Shown one piece after another: positions 28,368-36,424 of a stretch of 64,000 nucleotides of DNA. The stretch covers positions 62,001 through 126,000 of the forward strand of contig NZ_SCVE01000014.1 in assembly GCF_004297105.1 (NCBI RefSeq), given 5' to 3'. Each line of letters opens with the position of its first letter. The stretch's first letter is position 1. The notes beneath the pieces are model-generated. The model was not told the origin of the DNA. It was given only the letters and a program-made list of their open reading frames with translations, and did no database searches. A program made the translations under genes and the position numbers. This DNA is from Herbiconiux sp. (GTDB lineage: Bacteria; Actinomycetota; Actinomycetes; Actinomycetales; Microbacteriaceae).

Positions 28368-28385
28368 CCCATCGCCCTAGGAAGG
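28368..28385 (+). repeat. Second copy of the 16-base intergenic repeat
   Basis: CCCATCGCCCTAGGAA plus GG. Unlike the first copy it is 36 bases from the next start codon, which has its own ribosome site (GTAGGAGGA), so the repeat is not kept merely as a ribosome site here. Confidence 0.7.
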
Positions 28386-28421
28386 TGAAGGCACACCGCA
28401 ATCGTAGTAGGAGGACCACGG

Positions 28422-29411
28422 ATGACCTCGTCTGTGATGCTGGTCCGGGAGCATGAATCCGGAGGCGTTCAAGAGCTTCCGCTCACGCCGAAGAACAAGA
28501 AGAAACGCGGCCCCTCTCGGGCCAAGCCAGGCCGGTTCACGCCGGGGGTTCTGCTCCTGCCGGCCCTCGTCATCCTGGCCGTCGTGATCGGGTGGCCGCT
28601 CATCCAGCTGTTCGTGATGTCGTTCCAGGAGTTCGGCCGGGCGCAGGTGTTCGGCGCCCCCGCACCCTTCGTGGGCTTCGACAACTACACCCGGGTTCTG
28701 AGCGACCCGCAGTTCTGGGCGGTGCTCGGCCGCAGCATCCTGTTCTGCCTCGCCAACGTGGTGACGGCGATGGTGCTGGGCACCCTCGTGGCGCTGCTGA
28801 TGAATCGGGTGAACAAGGTCTTCAAGGTGCTCGTCTCGGTGGGCCTGCTGCTCGCCTGGGCCATGCCCGCGCTCACCGCCACCATCGTGTGGGGCTGGAT
28901 GTTCGACACCCAGTACGGCGTAGTCAACTACCTGCTCGAGGCCGTGAGCGGGCAGGACTTCACGAACCACTCCTGGCTCATCGATCCGTTCTCGTTCTTC
29001 GTGGTGGCCACTATCATCGTCACCTGGGGAGCGGTTCCCTTCGTGGCCTTCACCATCTTCGCCGGCCTCACCCAGGTGCCTGACGAGGTGCTCGAAGCCG
29101 CGCAGCTCGACGGTGCGGGCGCCTGGCAGCGGTTCCGCCTGATCGTGTTCCCCTATCTCCGTTCCATCTTCGTGGTGGTGATCATCCTCCAGGTCATCTG
29201 GGACCTGCGCGTGTTCACGCAGATCTTCGCCCTGCAGGGCATCGGCGGCATCAAGGAGCAGACCTCCACGCTCGGCGTGTACATCTATCAGACCTCGCTC
29301 GGCAAGGGCGACTACGGCACGGGCGGCGCGATTGCCGTGATCATGGTGATCCTTATGGTGGGCATCTCGATCTTCTACGTGCGCCGCAGCCTCAAGGAGG
29401 AGGAAGAATGA
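28422..29411 (+). CDS. Sugar ABC transporter permease (MalF type)
   Basis: A 329-residue inner-membrane subunit with a basic N-terminus (KNKKKRGPSRAK), six main helices and the EAA loop EAAQLDGAGAWQRFRLIVFP that docks on the ATPase. ATG at 28422 follows a strong GGAGGA. Its stop overlaps the second permease start (ATGA). No ATPase gene is in the operon; actinobacteria commonly use a shared MsiK-type ATPase for such importers. Confidence 0.92.
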   Translation: MTSSVMLVREHESGGVQELPLTPKNKKKRGPSRAKPGRFTPGVLLLPALVILAVVIGWPLIQLFVMSFQEFGRAQVFGAPAPFVGFDNYTRVLSDPQFWAVLGRSILFCLANVVTAMVLGTLVALLMNRVNKVFKVLVSVGLLLAWAMPALTATIVWGWMFDTQYGVVNYLLEAVSGQDFTNHSWLIDPFSFFVVATIIVTWGAVPFVAFTIFAGLTQVPDEVLEAAQLDGAGAWQRFRLIVFPYLRSIFVVVIILQVIWDLRVFTQIFALQGIGGIKEQTSTLGVYIYQTSLGKGDYGTGGAIAVIMVILMVGISIFYVRRSLKEEEE

Positions 29412-30307
29412 GCGCCGCTGTGACAACCGCTCCGGCCACCACCCGCACCCCGCACCGCCGCCTGTCGGCGAAGAAGCGCACCACGGCCATCGTGCTCGGC
29501 GCGCTCTCGATCATCGTCTTCCTGTTCTCGGTCTTCCCCGTCTACTGGATGGTGAACACCTCGCTGCAGCCGAACAACGAGATCCGTGGCGCGGTGCCGA
29601 ACTTCGTGCCGCAGAACCTCACGATGGCGAACTACGAGACCGTGATCTTCGACCCGGGGCGCGCACCCTTCCTGCCTGCGCTGGGCAACTCGCTCATGGT
29701 CACCGTGTCGACCGTGATCATCGCTCTGGTGTTCGCGTTCCTGGCCTCGCTCGCGGTCACGCGCTACCGCTTCAAGAGTCGCAAGACCTTCATCTTCGCC
29801 ATCCTCATCATCCAGATGATCCCGGCCGAGGCCATGATCGTCTCCACCTACCGGGTGCTCGACGGCTGGGGCCTGCTCAACACCATCGGGGGGCTCACCC
29901 TCGTGTACGTGGCCACGGTTCTGCCCTTCACCATCTGGACGCTCCGCGGCTTCGTGAACGGCGTGCCCGTCGAGCTCGAGGAGTCGGCCATGATCGACGG
30001 CTGCTCGCGCACCGGCGCGTTCTGGCGCATCACGTTCCCTCTGCTCGCTCCCGGGCTGGTCGCCACGGGAGTGTTCGGGTTCATCCAGGCCTGGAACGAG
30101 TTCCTGCTCGCCCTCGTGGTGAACTCCCGACCCGAGATGATGACGCTGCCCGTGTGGCTGCGCACCTTCCAGCAGGTCACCGGCACCACGAACTGGGCGG
30201 CCATCATGGCGGGATCGACCCTCATGGCCATCCCCGTGATCGTGTTCTTCCTGATCGTGCAGGGCCGTATGACCTCCGGGCTCGTCAGCGGGGCGGTGAA
30301 GGGATGA
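29408..30307 (+). CDS. Sugar ABC transporter permease (MalG type)
   Basis: Second membrane subunit of the importer, 299 residues with six helices and the EAA loop EESAMIDGCSRTGAFWRITFP. N-terminus is basic and Thr-rich, followed by VFPVYWMVNTSLQPNNEI, characteristic of this subunit. It overlaps both its upstream partner and the downstream glycosidase gene by four bases, which indicates coupled translation through the whole operon. Confidence 0.93.
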   Translation: MSAAVTTAPATTRTPHRRLSAKKRTTAIVLGALSIIVFLFSVFPVYWMVNTSLQPNNEIRGAVPNFVPQNLTMANYETVIFDPGRAPFLPALGNSLMVTVSTVIIALVFAFLASLAVTRYRFKSRKTFIFAILIIQMIPAEAMIVSTYRVLDGWGLLNTIGGLTLVYVATVLPFTIWTLRGFVNGVPVELEESAMIDGCSRTGAFWRITFPLLAPGLVATGVFGFIQAWNEFLLALVVNSRPEMMTLPVWLRTFQQVTGTTNWAAIMAGSTLMAIPVIVFFLIVQGRMTSGLVSGAVKG

Positions 30308-31791
30308 GCGGGCCCTCGACCTCGAGCCGGCAGCAGGTTCTCCGCACCCTCCTGCCCGGATTCGTCGGCACCGAGCTGCCCGACTGGGTGAAGCGGATGC
30401 TCCGCGACGGCCTCGGTGGGGTGTGCCTCTTCGGCGAGAACATCGTGTCGCCCGAGCAGGTGCGCGCCCTCACCGACGCGATCCGGGCCGCGAACCCGGA
30501 TGCCCTCATCGCCATCGACGAGGAGGGCGGCGACGTCACGCGCCTCTACTACGACCGCGGAGCGCCCTATCCGGGCAATGCCGTGCTCGGGCGCCTCGAC
30601 GATCGCGAGGCCACGCGGGCCGTCGGGCGCGCCGTGGGCGCCGAACTGCGCGCCGTGGGCGTGAACCTCGACTTCGCACCGGATGTCGACATCAACTCCG
30701 ATCCCCGGAACCCGGTCATCGGCATCCGCAGCTTCGGCACCTCGGCCGACCTCGTCGCGCGCCACGGCGCGGCCTGGGTCGACGGGCTGCAGGCGGAGGG
30801 AGTGGCGGCGAGCATCAAGCACTTCCCGGGCCACGGCGACACCGCGCAGGACTCGCACCTCTCGCTGCCCACGGTCGATGTGTCGCTCGAGACGCTGCAT
30901 GAGCGCGAGCTGCGGCCTTTCGCGGCGGCCATCGAGGCCGGGGCGCTCACCGTGATGACCAGCCACATCTTGCTTCCGCAGGTGGACGCCGAGAACCCCG
31001 CCACCTTCTCGGCCCGCATCCTGGGCGGCATCCTCCGTGGGGAACTCGGGTTCAGCGGAGTCGTCGTGAGCGATGCCCTCGACATGGTGGGTGCGAGCGG
31101 CGAGATCGGCATCCCGGCCGCCGCCGTGCGGGCGCTCGCCGCCGGGTGCGACCTGCTCTGCATCGGCACGAAGAACACCGAAGCCCAGCTGGAGCAGATC
31201 GTGGCCGCTGTGGCCGAGGCGCTCGGCGATGGATCGCTCCCGGTGGAACGGTTGGCCGACGCAGACGAGCGGCTGCGCCGGCTCGTGCGCGTGCTGAAGG
31301 AGACGGTCACGGCGGCTCCCACCGCGTCTCATTCGGCTCCGCACCACTCGTCGCTCGACGCCTCCGCACTCGCTTCGATCTTCCGCATCGATCCGTCCGT
31401 CGACCTCGCCGGCCCCGGCTGGGTCGTCGTGCGCGTCGACACGGTGGCGAACATCGCCGTGGGGGAGGTGCCGTGGGGGCCGTTCGCCGCGTTCGGCGCC
31501 CGTGGGCCGGAGCTGCCGATCGTCGCGGTCACGGAAGCGGACTGGGCGTCGCCGATCGGAGATATTCCCGAAGCGGCATCTGTTCTCGTGGTCGGAAAGG
31601 ACAACCAGCGACGGGCGGAGGTCGTTCGGCTCATCGACTCCCTTCGTGCGCGGCATGAGCGTGTCGTGACGGTCGACATGGGCTGGCCGGGAGACGACCC
31701 GAGCTACGCCCAGATCGCGACGTTCGGGGCATCCGCTCTGCTCGGCGAGGCGCTCGCCCAGCTGCTCGAGACCGAGGGGGTGCGGGCATGA
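30304..31791 (+). CDS. Glycoside hydrolase family 3 beta-N-acetylglucosaminidase (NagZ type)
   Basis: Cytosolic enzyme of 495 residues releasing GlcNAc from imported chitooligosaccharides or GlcNAc-anhydroMurNAc fragments. Seen: AIDEEGGDVTRL, DFAPDVDINSDPRNPVIGIRSFG, KHFPGHGDTAQDSHLSLP with the NagZ-type His/Asp acid-base loop, and VVVSDALDMVGA with the nucleophile Asp. There is no signal peptide. About 150 C-terminal residues form an extra domain, as in Gram-positive two-domain GH3 enzymes. ATG at 30304 overlaps the permease stop. GH3 members of this type may act as phosphorylases; the sequence cannot settle this. Confidence 0.9.
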   Translation: MSGPSTSSRQQVLRTLLPGFVGTELPDWVKRMLRDGLGGVCLFGENIVSPEQVRALTDAIRAANPDALIAIDEEGGDVTRLYYDRGAPYPGNAVLGRLDDREATRAVGRAVGAELRAVGVNLDFAPDVDINSDPRNPVIGIRSFGTSADLVARHGAAWVDGLQAEGVAASIKHFPGHGDTAQDSHLSLPTVDVSLETLHERELRPFAAAIEAGALTVMTSHILLPQVDAENPATFSARILGGILRGELGFSGVVVSDALDMVGASGEIGIPAAAVRALAAGCDLLCIGTKNTEAQLEQIVAAVAEALGDGSLPVERLADADERLRRLVRVLKETVTAAPTASHSAPHHSSLDASALASIFRIDPSVDLAGPGWVVVRVDTVANIAVGEVPWGPFAAFGARGPELPIVAVTEADWASPIGDIPEAASVLVVGKDNQRRAEVVRLIDSLRARHERVVTVDMGWPGDDPSYAQIATFGASALLGEALAQLLETEGVRA

Positions 31792-32828
31792 GGCTCGGTC
31801 TCGACATCGGCGGCACCAAGACGGATGCCGTGGCCGTCGACGCGCGCGGTGTGATCGTCGAACGCGTGCGCCTCGCCACGGGCTTCGGCGCCGACGCCGT
31901 GATCGCCACCGCGCTCGACGGCGTCGCGCGCATCGCCGAGGCCACCGGTCTCAGCCCGCTCGAGTTCGAGTCGATCGGGGTCGGCATCCCCGGTCAGGTC
32001 GACGTGGCGACCGGGGGCGTGTCGCACGCGGTGAACCTCGGCTTCGACGAGCTCGACTTCGGCCCGCGGCTCACCGCTCTGCTCGGGCGTGAGGTCAAGG
32101 TCGAGAACGATGTCAAAGCGGCGGCACTCGGCGCCTACCACCTGATGGTGCCTCCCACGGGCGCGGTCGGCGGTCTCGTGCCGTCGATGGCCTACCTCAA
32201 CCTCGGTACCGGTCTCGCCGCCGGTCTCGTGATCGACGGAGCGCTCTGGCGCGGCTCGCGCGGTGCGGCGGGCGAGATCGGGCACATCCCGGTCGACCCC
32301 AACGGCGTGCTGTGCCCGTGCGGCCAACGGGGCTGCCTCGAGACCGTGGCCTCCGGGTCGGCGATCGCGCGGCAGTGGGGCAGCGACGATCCGATCCCGG
32401 CGCGCTCGCTGCTGGCGGCCGCGGCCTCGGGCGACGAGACGGCGATCGCCATCCGTTCGCTCCTCGTCGACAACGTCGCTGCCGCGGTGCGTGTTCTCGT
32501 GCTGACCGTCGATGTCGAGCTCGTGATGATCGGCGGAGGACTCAGCAACCTCGGAGACTGGTTGCTCGACGAGGTGCGGCGGGTTCTGACATCCTGGGCG
32601 GAGGAGTCGTCGTTCCTGGCGTCGCTCGGCCTCGACGGCCGTGTGCGGCTGGTTCCGGCAGGCTTCCCCGCCGCGGCGGTGGGCGCTGCACTGGTCGGCG
32701 CACCCCGGGCCTCAGCCGGCGCAGAGGCCGGCGCAGATGCCGACGACCAGCACGACGCCGGTGGCCCGGACGACAACGCGCTGGATGGCCGGCGCGACGA
32801 CGAGAGGATGGCCGAGTGGCTGAAGTGA
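31788..32828 (+). CDS. ROK-family sugar kinase, probably N-acetylglucosamine kinase
   Basis: A 346-residue ATP-dependent hexokinase of the ROK family. Phosphate loop GLDIGGTKTDAVAVD at the start, VGIPGQVD, VENDVKAAALGAY with the catalytic Asp region, GTGLAAGLVIDG and the zinc-binding GEIGHIPVDPNGVLCPCGQRGCLE split across the lobes. The preceding glycosidase and following deaminase indicate GlcNAc as substrate. An Ala/Asp-rich C-terminal tail of about 40 residues is unusual. Start overlaps the glycosidase stop (ATGA). Confidence 0.88.
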   Translation: MRLGLDIGGTKTDAVAVDARGVIVERVRLATGFGADAVIATALDGVARIAEATGLSPLEFESIGVGIPGQVDVATGGVSHAVNLGFDELDFGPRLTALLGREVKVENDVKAAALGAYHLMVPPTGAVGGLVPSMAYLNLGTGLAAGLVIDGALWRGSRGAAGEIGHIPVDPNGVLCPCGQRGCLETVASGSAIARQWGSDDPIPARSLLAAAASGDETAIAIRSLLVDNVAAAVRVLVLTVDVELVMIGGGLSNLGDWLLDEVRRVLTSWAEESSFLASLGLDGRVRLVPAGFPAAAVGAALVGAPRASAGAEAGADADDQHDAGGPDDNALDGRRDDERMAEWLK

Positions 32829-33604
32829 TCGTGGTCGGCAGCCGCAAGGCGGCCGGCGCGCTCGTGGCCGAGGCGATCGAGCGGCTGGTGGGCACGCGCC
32901 CGGATGCCGTGCTCGGCCTCGCGACCGGCGACACCCCCCTGCCCGTCTACCGCGCACTCGCGGAGCGCGTGCGGGCGGGACTCGACCTCTCGGCGGTGCG
33001 CGGCTTCGCCCTCGACGAGTACGTCGGCATCCCCGTGACGCATCCGGAGAGCTACCACTCGGTGATCGCGCGCGATGTCGTGGGGCCGCTGAAGCTGAAC
33101 CCCGCCGCCGTGCATGTTCCGGATGGCCGCACGCTCGGCATCGAGACCGCGGGGGAGCGCTACGAGGTGGCCATCACCTCGTCGGGCGGCATCGACCTGC
33201 AGATCCTCGGTATCGGCACCGACGGGCACATCGGCTTCAACGAGCCGGGCTCCTCGTTCGCGTCGCTCACCCGGGTCAAGACACTCACACGGCAGACCCG
33301 CGAGGACAACGCGCGCTTCTTCGCCTCGATCGACGACGTGCCGGTGCACTCGATCACCCAGGGGCTCGGCACCATCCTGCGTGCGAAGCGGCTCGTGCTG
33401 CTCGCCTTCGGGGCGGCCAAGGCGCACGCGGTGGCCGCCGCGGTGGAGGGGCCGCTCTCGGCGAGCGTGCCGGCATCCGCGATCCAACTGCATCCGAGAG
33501 CCACCGTGGTGGTCGACGAGGAGGCCGCGAGCATGCTCACCGAACTCGAGTACTACCGCGACGCCTTCGCCCAGAAGCCGATCTGGGATCCCGTCATCCT
33601 CTGA
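32816..33604 (+). CDS. nagB: Glucosamine-6-phosphate deaminase
   Basis: Converts GlcN-6-P to fructose-6-P and ammonia, joining the pathway to glycolysis. The 262-residue protein has DAVLGLATGDTPLPVYRAL, GFALDEYVG (catalytic Asp), LQILGIGTDGHIGFNEPGSS with the catalytic His, and LVLLAFGAAKAHAV. GTG at 32816 is chosen because GAGAGGAT lies seven bases upstream; a second GTG at 32825 would give the GTGA overlap seen elsewhere. The gene overlaps the kinase gene by 13 bases and closes the operon. Confidence 0.94.
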   Translation: MAEVIVVGSRKAAGALVAEAIERLVGTRPDAVLGLATGDTPLPVYRALAERVRAGLDLSAVRGFALDEYVGIPVTHPESYHSVIARDVVGPLKLNPAAVHVPDGRTLGIETAGERYEVAITSSGGIDLQILGIGTDGHIGFNEPGSSFASLTRVKTLTRQTREDNARFFASIDDVPVHSITQGLGTILRAKRLVLLAFGAAKAHAVAAAVEGPLSASVPASAIQLHPRATVVVDEEAASMLTELEYYRDAFAQKPIWDPVIL

Positions 33605-33643
33605 CCGGATGAGCTATCCTCGTCGTACGGATGAGGGAGGCTC

Positions 33644-34366
33644 ATGTTCGAGTGGATGGACCTCGGCGCGCTCGAGGAGAAGATCGACGCCCGAGAGGTG
33701 CGCGCGCGACGATCGCGGAACGCTCCCCTGAGTCTGCGGCGGGTGTGGGCCACCGTGCTCGGCTTCCTCGGCACCTGCGCCCTCGTGGTCTTCCTGGCGT
33801 TCTATGTCACAGGCGGCGACCTCGACCTGGTGCCATGGTTCGTGATCGGCATCGCCGTGCTGTTCGTGGTGGCGTGGTTTCTCACGAGGCGGTCGAAGGC
33901 ACGCACCCTGCGCCGGCGCCTGCGACTCGAGCACCTGGCCGAACGCAACGGCCTCGCGATCGGCTTCGACGCCGATGTCGCCCCACTGCGCCTGATGGTG
34001 CGCGGCCGAGGCCCTCACGGAGACGCATTCGAGATGGGAACGGTGCTGATCTCCGAGACGACGGCCGGGGGTGCGGCGAAGACCGTGGAGCGCGTCTTCC
34101 TGCAGCTCGGGGTTCGCGGTGATGCCGGGGTCGAGCAGGGGTCGGCACCCGCCGAACTCTCGATCAGCGAAGCGCACCTCGGTTCGCTGCCGGCGGCCGC
34201 AGCGGGGTTTGCGTCGGCACCGATCGGATTCCGGTATCGCGAGCAGGGCGACGGCGCGACCGCCTACCTCGATGAGCCGCTCGATCTCGCCGACGCCGAC
34301 AGCTGGAGGCGTCTCGATGCCGTCGCCGGCTGGCTGATGGCGCGAGAACCCGGGCGCCCTGCCTAG
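33644..34366 (+). CDS. Two-helix membrane protein of unknown function
   Basis: A 240-residue protein. A charged N-terminal segment (GALEEKIDAREVRARRSR) is followed by two closely spaced transmembrane helices (about residues 37-55 and 64-80), an Arg-rich stretch and a cytoplasmic domain of about 150 residues containing ERNGLAIGFDADVAPLRLM and GFRYREQGDG. No family is recognised. A GAGGGAGG ribosome site precedes the ATG. Its last four bases overlap the end of the convergent hydrolase gene. Confidence 0.7.
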   Translation: MFEWMDLGALEEKIDAREVRARRSRNAPLSLRRVWATVLGFLGTCALVVFLAFYVTGGDLDLVPWFVIGIAVLFVVAWFLTRRSKARTLRRRLRLEHLAERNGLAIGFDADVAPLRLMVRGRGPHGDAFEMGTVLISETTAGGAAKTVERVFLQLGVRGDAGVEQGSAPAELSISEAHLGSLPAAAAGFASAPIGFRYREQGDGATAYLDEPLDLADADSWRRLDAVAGWLMAREPGRPA

Positions 34367-35304
34367 AACGCCAGTGCGGCCGGGGTGAGACGGGCGGATG
34401 CATCTCCCACGAGCGACTCGTCGCGCGGGTCGAGGCGCAGCACCTCGGTGCCGTCGGCGAGATCGGCGAGCGTCACCCAGAAGATGCTGGGGCTACGGGT
34501 GGACCCGAAGTAGTAGACGCCGTTCGTGAGATCGGCACCTGACTGCCACCAGGTGGGGTAGACGCCGCCGTCGGAGTAGGGCGCGCCATAGGGCACCGAG
34601 ACGTTGGCGATGAGCTGGAACACACCCGCGACCGCCTGTTGCTCGTTCTCGGGCTCCGGAAGATAGTGCAAGAAATACGAGGCGCGCACGAACCGGTCCT
34701 GGCTCGTGATGTCACCGGGTGGCGGCAGCTCACCGCCGAACGGACGGTAGTTGCGGAGGTTCTCGAGCTGCTTGTCGAGCGAGGGGGAGTTCGCCATCAC
34801 GGTGAACTCGGGTCCGTGGTGCACGACCAGCCGTCCATCGATCGGCTCGATGATGGCCGAGTCGCCGGATGCATCCTCCAGCGCGATGTGCACGCCCATC
34901 TGCTGGCCCCGCATCTCCTGCGAGAAGAGGCGCACCCGATCGACCCCGTCGACCGCCTCCGCGACGGTGGCGAAGTTGTCGAGGAAGTACTGCACCCACA
35001 GCGCGATCGACACCGCGGGTCGGTCATCCGGTGCCGGGTACTGCACGTCTTCGACGTTCAGGTACAGGGCGTGAGCGGCGAGGCCCTTCTCGTTGAGTCC
35101 GTCGACCGTGCCGAGGCCCCACATGCTGACCGAGACGCTCGAGTGCTGCGACACCCACTCGAACGAGTCGGCGCCGGCATTGCCCGAGCGGCTCAGGCCA
35201 CGCGGGGTGAACCATAGGTCGGGCTCGTCGCTCACCGACCAGTCCATGCAGCGGCTGACGGTCTTGGCGACCGCATTGTCGTTCCAGAAGATCCGAGTGC
35301 ACAT
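34363..35304 (-). CDS. Choloylglycine hydrolase family (linear amide C-N hydrolase, penicillin V acylase-like)
   Basis: A 313-residue Ntn-hydrolase. After removal of Met the nucleophile is Cys2 (MCTRIFWND), with RCMDW (Arg, Asp) and VMANSPSLD (Asn) providing the other active-site positions of this family. Members cleave bile-salt conjugates, penicillin V or acyl-homoserine lactones; in a soil-type actinobacterium an acyl-amide or quorum-signal substrate is more likely than bile salts, which is inference. Minus-strand TACTCT (35311-35316) ends six bases before the ATG, implying a leaderless message. Confidence 0.88.
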   Translation of the reverse strand: MCTRIFWNDNAVAKTVSRCMDWSVSDEPDLWFTPRGLSRSGNAGADSFEWVSQHSSVSVSMWGLGTVDGLNEKGLAAHALYLNVEDVQYPAPDDRPAVSIALWVQYFLDNFATVAEAVDGVDRVRLFSQEMRGQQMGVHIALEDASGDSAIIEPIDGRLVVHHGPEFTVMANSPSLDKQLENLRNYRPFGGELPPPGDITSQDRFVRASYFLHYLPEPENEQQAVAGVFQLIANVSVPYGAPYSDGGVYPTWWQSGADLTNGVYYFGSTRSPSIFWVTLADLADGTEVLRLDPRDESLVGDASARLTPAALAF

Positions 35305-35310
35305 GGTCAG

Positions 35311-35316
35311 AGAGTA
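35311..35316 (-). promoter_or_regulatory. Leaderless -10 hexamer for the choloylglycine-hydrolase-like gene
   Basis: Minus-strand TACTCT with six bases to the ATG at 35304. Confidence 0.4.
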
Positions 35317-35347
35317 CCCGGTGACCCGGTGCCGGACAGGGGATCGA

Positions 35348-36205
35348 TCAGCGGAAGATGATGGTGCGGGCGCCGTCCTGCAGCACGCGGTCTTCGGCGA
35401 ACCACTTCACCGCCGTGGTGAGCGTGCGGCTCTCCTCGTCCTGGCCGATGGCCACGAGCTCGGCGGGCGTGCGGGTGTGGTCGACGCGCACCACGTTCTG
35501 CTCGATGATGGGGCCCTCGTCGAGGTCGCTCGTCACGAAGTGCGCGGTGGCACCGATCAGCTTCACGCCGCGGGCGTGGGCCTGCTTGTAGGGGTTCGCG
35601 CCCTTGAAACCGGGCAGGAAGGAGTGATGGATGTTGATGAGCCGGCCCGCGAGGCGCTCGCAGAGCTCGGGGGAGATGATCTGCATGTAGCGCGCCAGCA
35701 CCACGAGTTCGATGTCGTGCTCCTCGACCACGTCGATGACGCGCTGTTCGAAGGCGGCCTTGGAGGCGGCATCCGTCACGGGAAGCGACTCGAAGGGCAC
35801 GTCGTAGAACCCGGCCAGCTCGCGCAGCGACCCGTGGTTGGAGAGCACCAGCGGAACGTCGATGGGCAGCTGGCCGTTGCGCTCGCGGAAGAGCAGGTCG
35901 TTCAGGCAGTGCGCCGCCGTCGACACGAGCACGAGGGTGCGGAGCGGGCGGCCCACGACGTCGAGCTGCCAGTCCATGTCGTAGCGCGCCACCACGGGCG
36001 CCAGCGCGGCTTCGAACACCTCGCGGCCCGACTGCGACTCCACCTGGAGGCGCATGAAGAAACGGCCGGTGTCGGCCGACGAGAACTGCTGGCTCTCGGT
36101 GATGTTGCCGCCCGATTCGACCACCGCGCCGCTCACGGCGTGCACGATGCCGGGCAGGTCGGCGCAGACGAAGGTCAGAACCCAGTGATTGTGCGGCAGC
36201 GTCAT
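35348..36205 (-). CDS. purU: Formyltetrahydrofolate deformylase
   Basis: Hydrolyses 10-formyl-THF to formate and THF, balancing one-carbon pools. The 285-residue protein has an N-terminal ACT domain (VLTFVCADLPGIVHAVSGAVVESGGNI) and a C-terminal formyl-hydrolase domain with SNHGSLRELA, NIHHSFLPGFKGANPY and ATAHFVTSDLDEGPIIEQ (catalytic Asn, His, Asp). ATG at 36205 has AGAGGAG upstream. It is divergent from the MFS gene and close to glyA-folD, which handle the same cofactors. Confidence 0.95.
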   Translation of the reverse strand: MTLPHNHWVLTFVCADLPGIVHAVSGAVVESGGNITESQQFSSADTGRFFMRLQVESQSGREVFEAALAPVVARYDMDWQLDVVGRPLRTLVLVSTAAHCLNDLLFRERNGQLPIDVPLVLSNHGSLRELAGFYDVPFESLPVTDAASKAAFEQRVIDVVEEHDIELVVLARYMQIISPELCERLAGRLINIHHSFLPGFKGANPYKQAHARGVKLIGATAHFVTSDLDEGPIIEQNVVRVDHTRTPAELVAIGQDEESRTLTTAVKWFAEDRVLQDGARTIIFR

Positions 36206-36227
36206 CTGCGTATCTCCTCTGTGCCTC

Positions 36228-36255
36228 TTGCCTGCGAGTGCCCCTCAGCTACAAT
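36228..36255 (+). promoter_or_regulatory. Sigma-70-type promoter upstream of the MFS pump
   Basis: TTGCCT (36228-36233), 16 bases, TACAAT (36250-36255). Transcription would begin near 36262, giving a leader of about 160 bases before the MFS start. Confidence 0.55.
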
Positions 36256-36291
36256 AGTCAGTGGTCGCGCGGTCATCGTCCGGCCACGGGC

Positions 36292-36315
36292 ATGTACGAA
36301 GTCGTCACCGTCTAG
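36292..36315 (+). CDS. Possible seven-residue leader peptide (MYEVVTV)
   Basis: ATG to TAG within the leader of the MFS gene, about 30 bases after the predicted transcription start. It ends four bases before two mutually exclusive hairpins. No strong ribosome site is visible (ACGGGC just before the ATG). Its role as an attenuation peptide is inference. Confidence 0.3.
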   Translation: MYEVVTV

Positions 36316-36319
36316 CGGG

Positions 36320-36345
36320 GCCGCGATGCGCGGCTCGGAGCCGCG
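36320..36345 (+). promoter_or_regulatory. Mutually exclusive hairpins in the MFS leader
   Basis: Hairpin 1: GCCGCG-ATG-CGCGGC (36320-36334). Hairpin 2: CGCGGCT-CGG-AGCCGCG (36329-36345). They share 36329-36334, so only one can form at a time, the layout of ribosome-controlled attenuators. Confidence 0.45.
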
Positions 36346-36424
36346 GTACGTCAGGTCGTCAGGATCAGCACTCGAGCATCCTCTGTCCGCCGTTTTCGAG
36401 AAGTCTTCGAATGGTGCGCACTCC

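Noticed and set aside
35093..36424. N-terminal extension of the MFS gene reaching back across purU
   Set aside because: The extension is antisense to purU and the hydrolase gene and lacks transporter features; a promoter lies between it and the true start.
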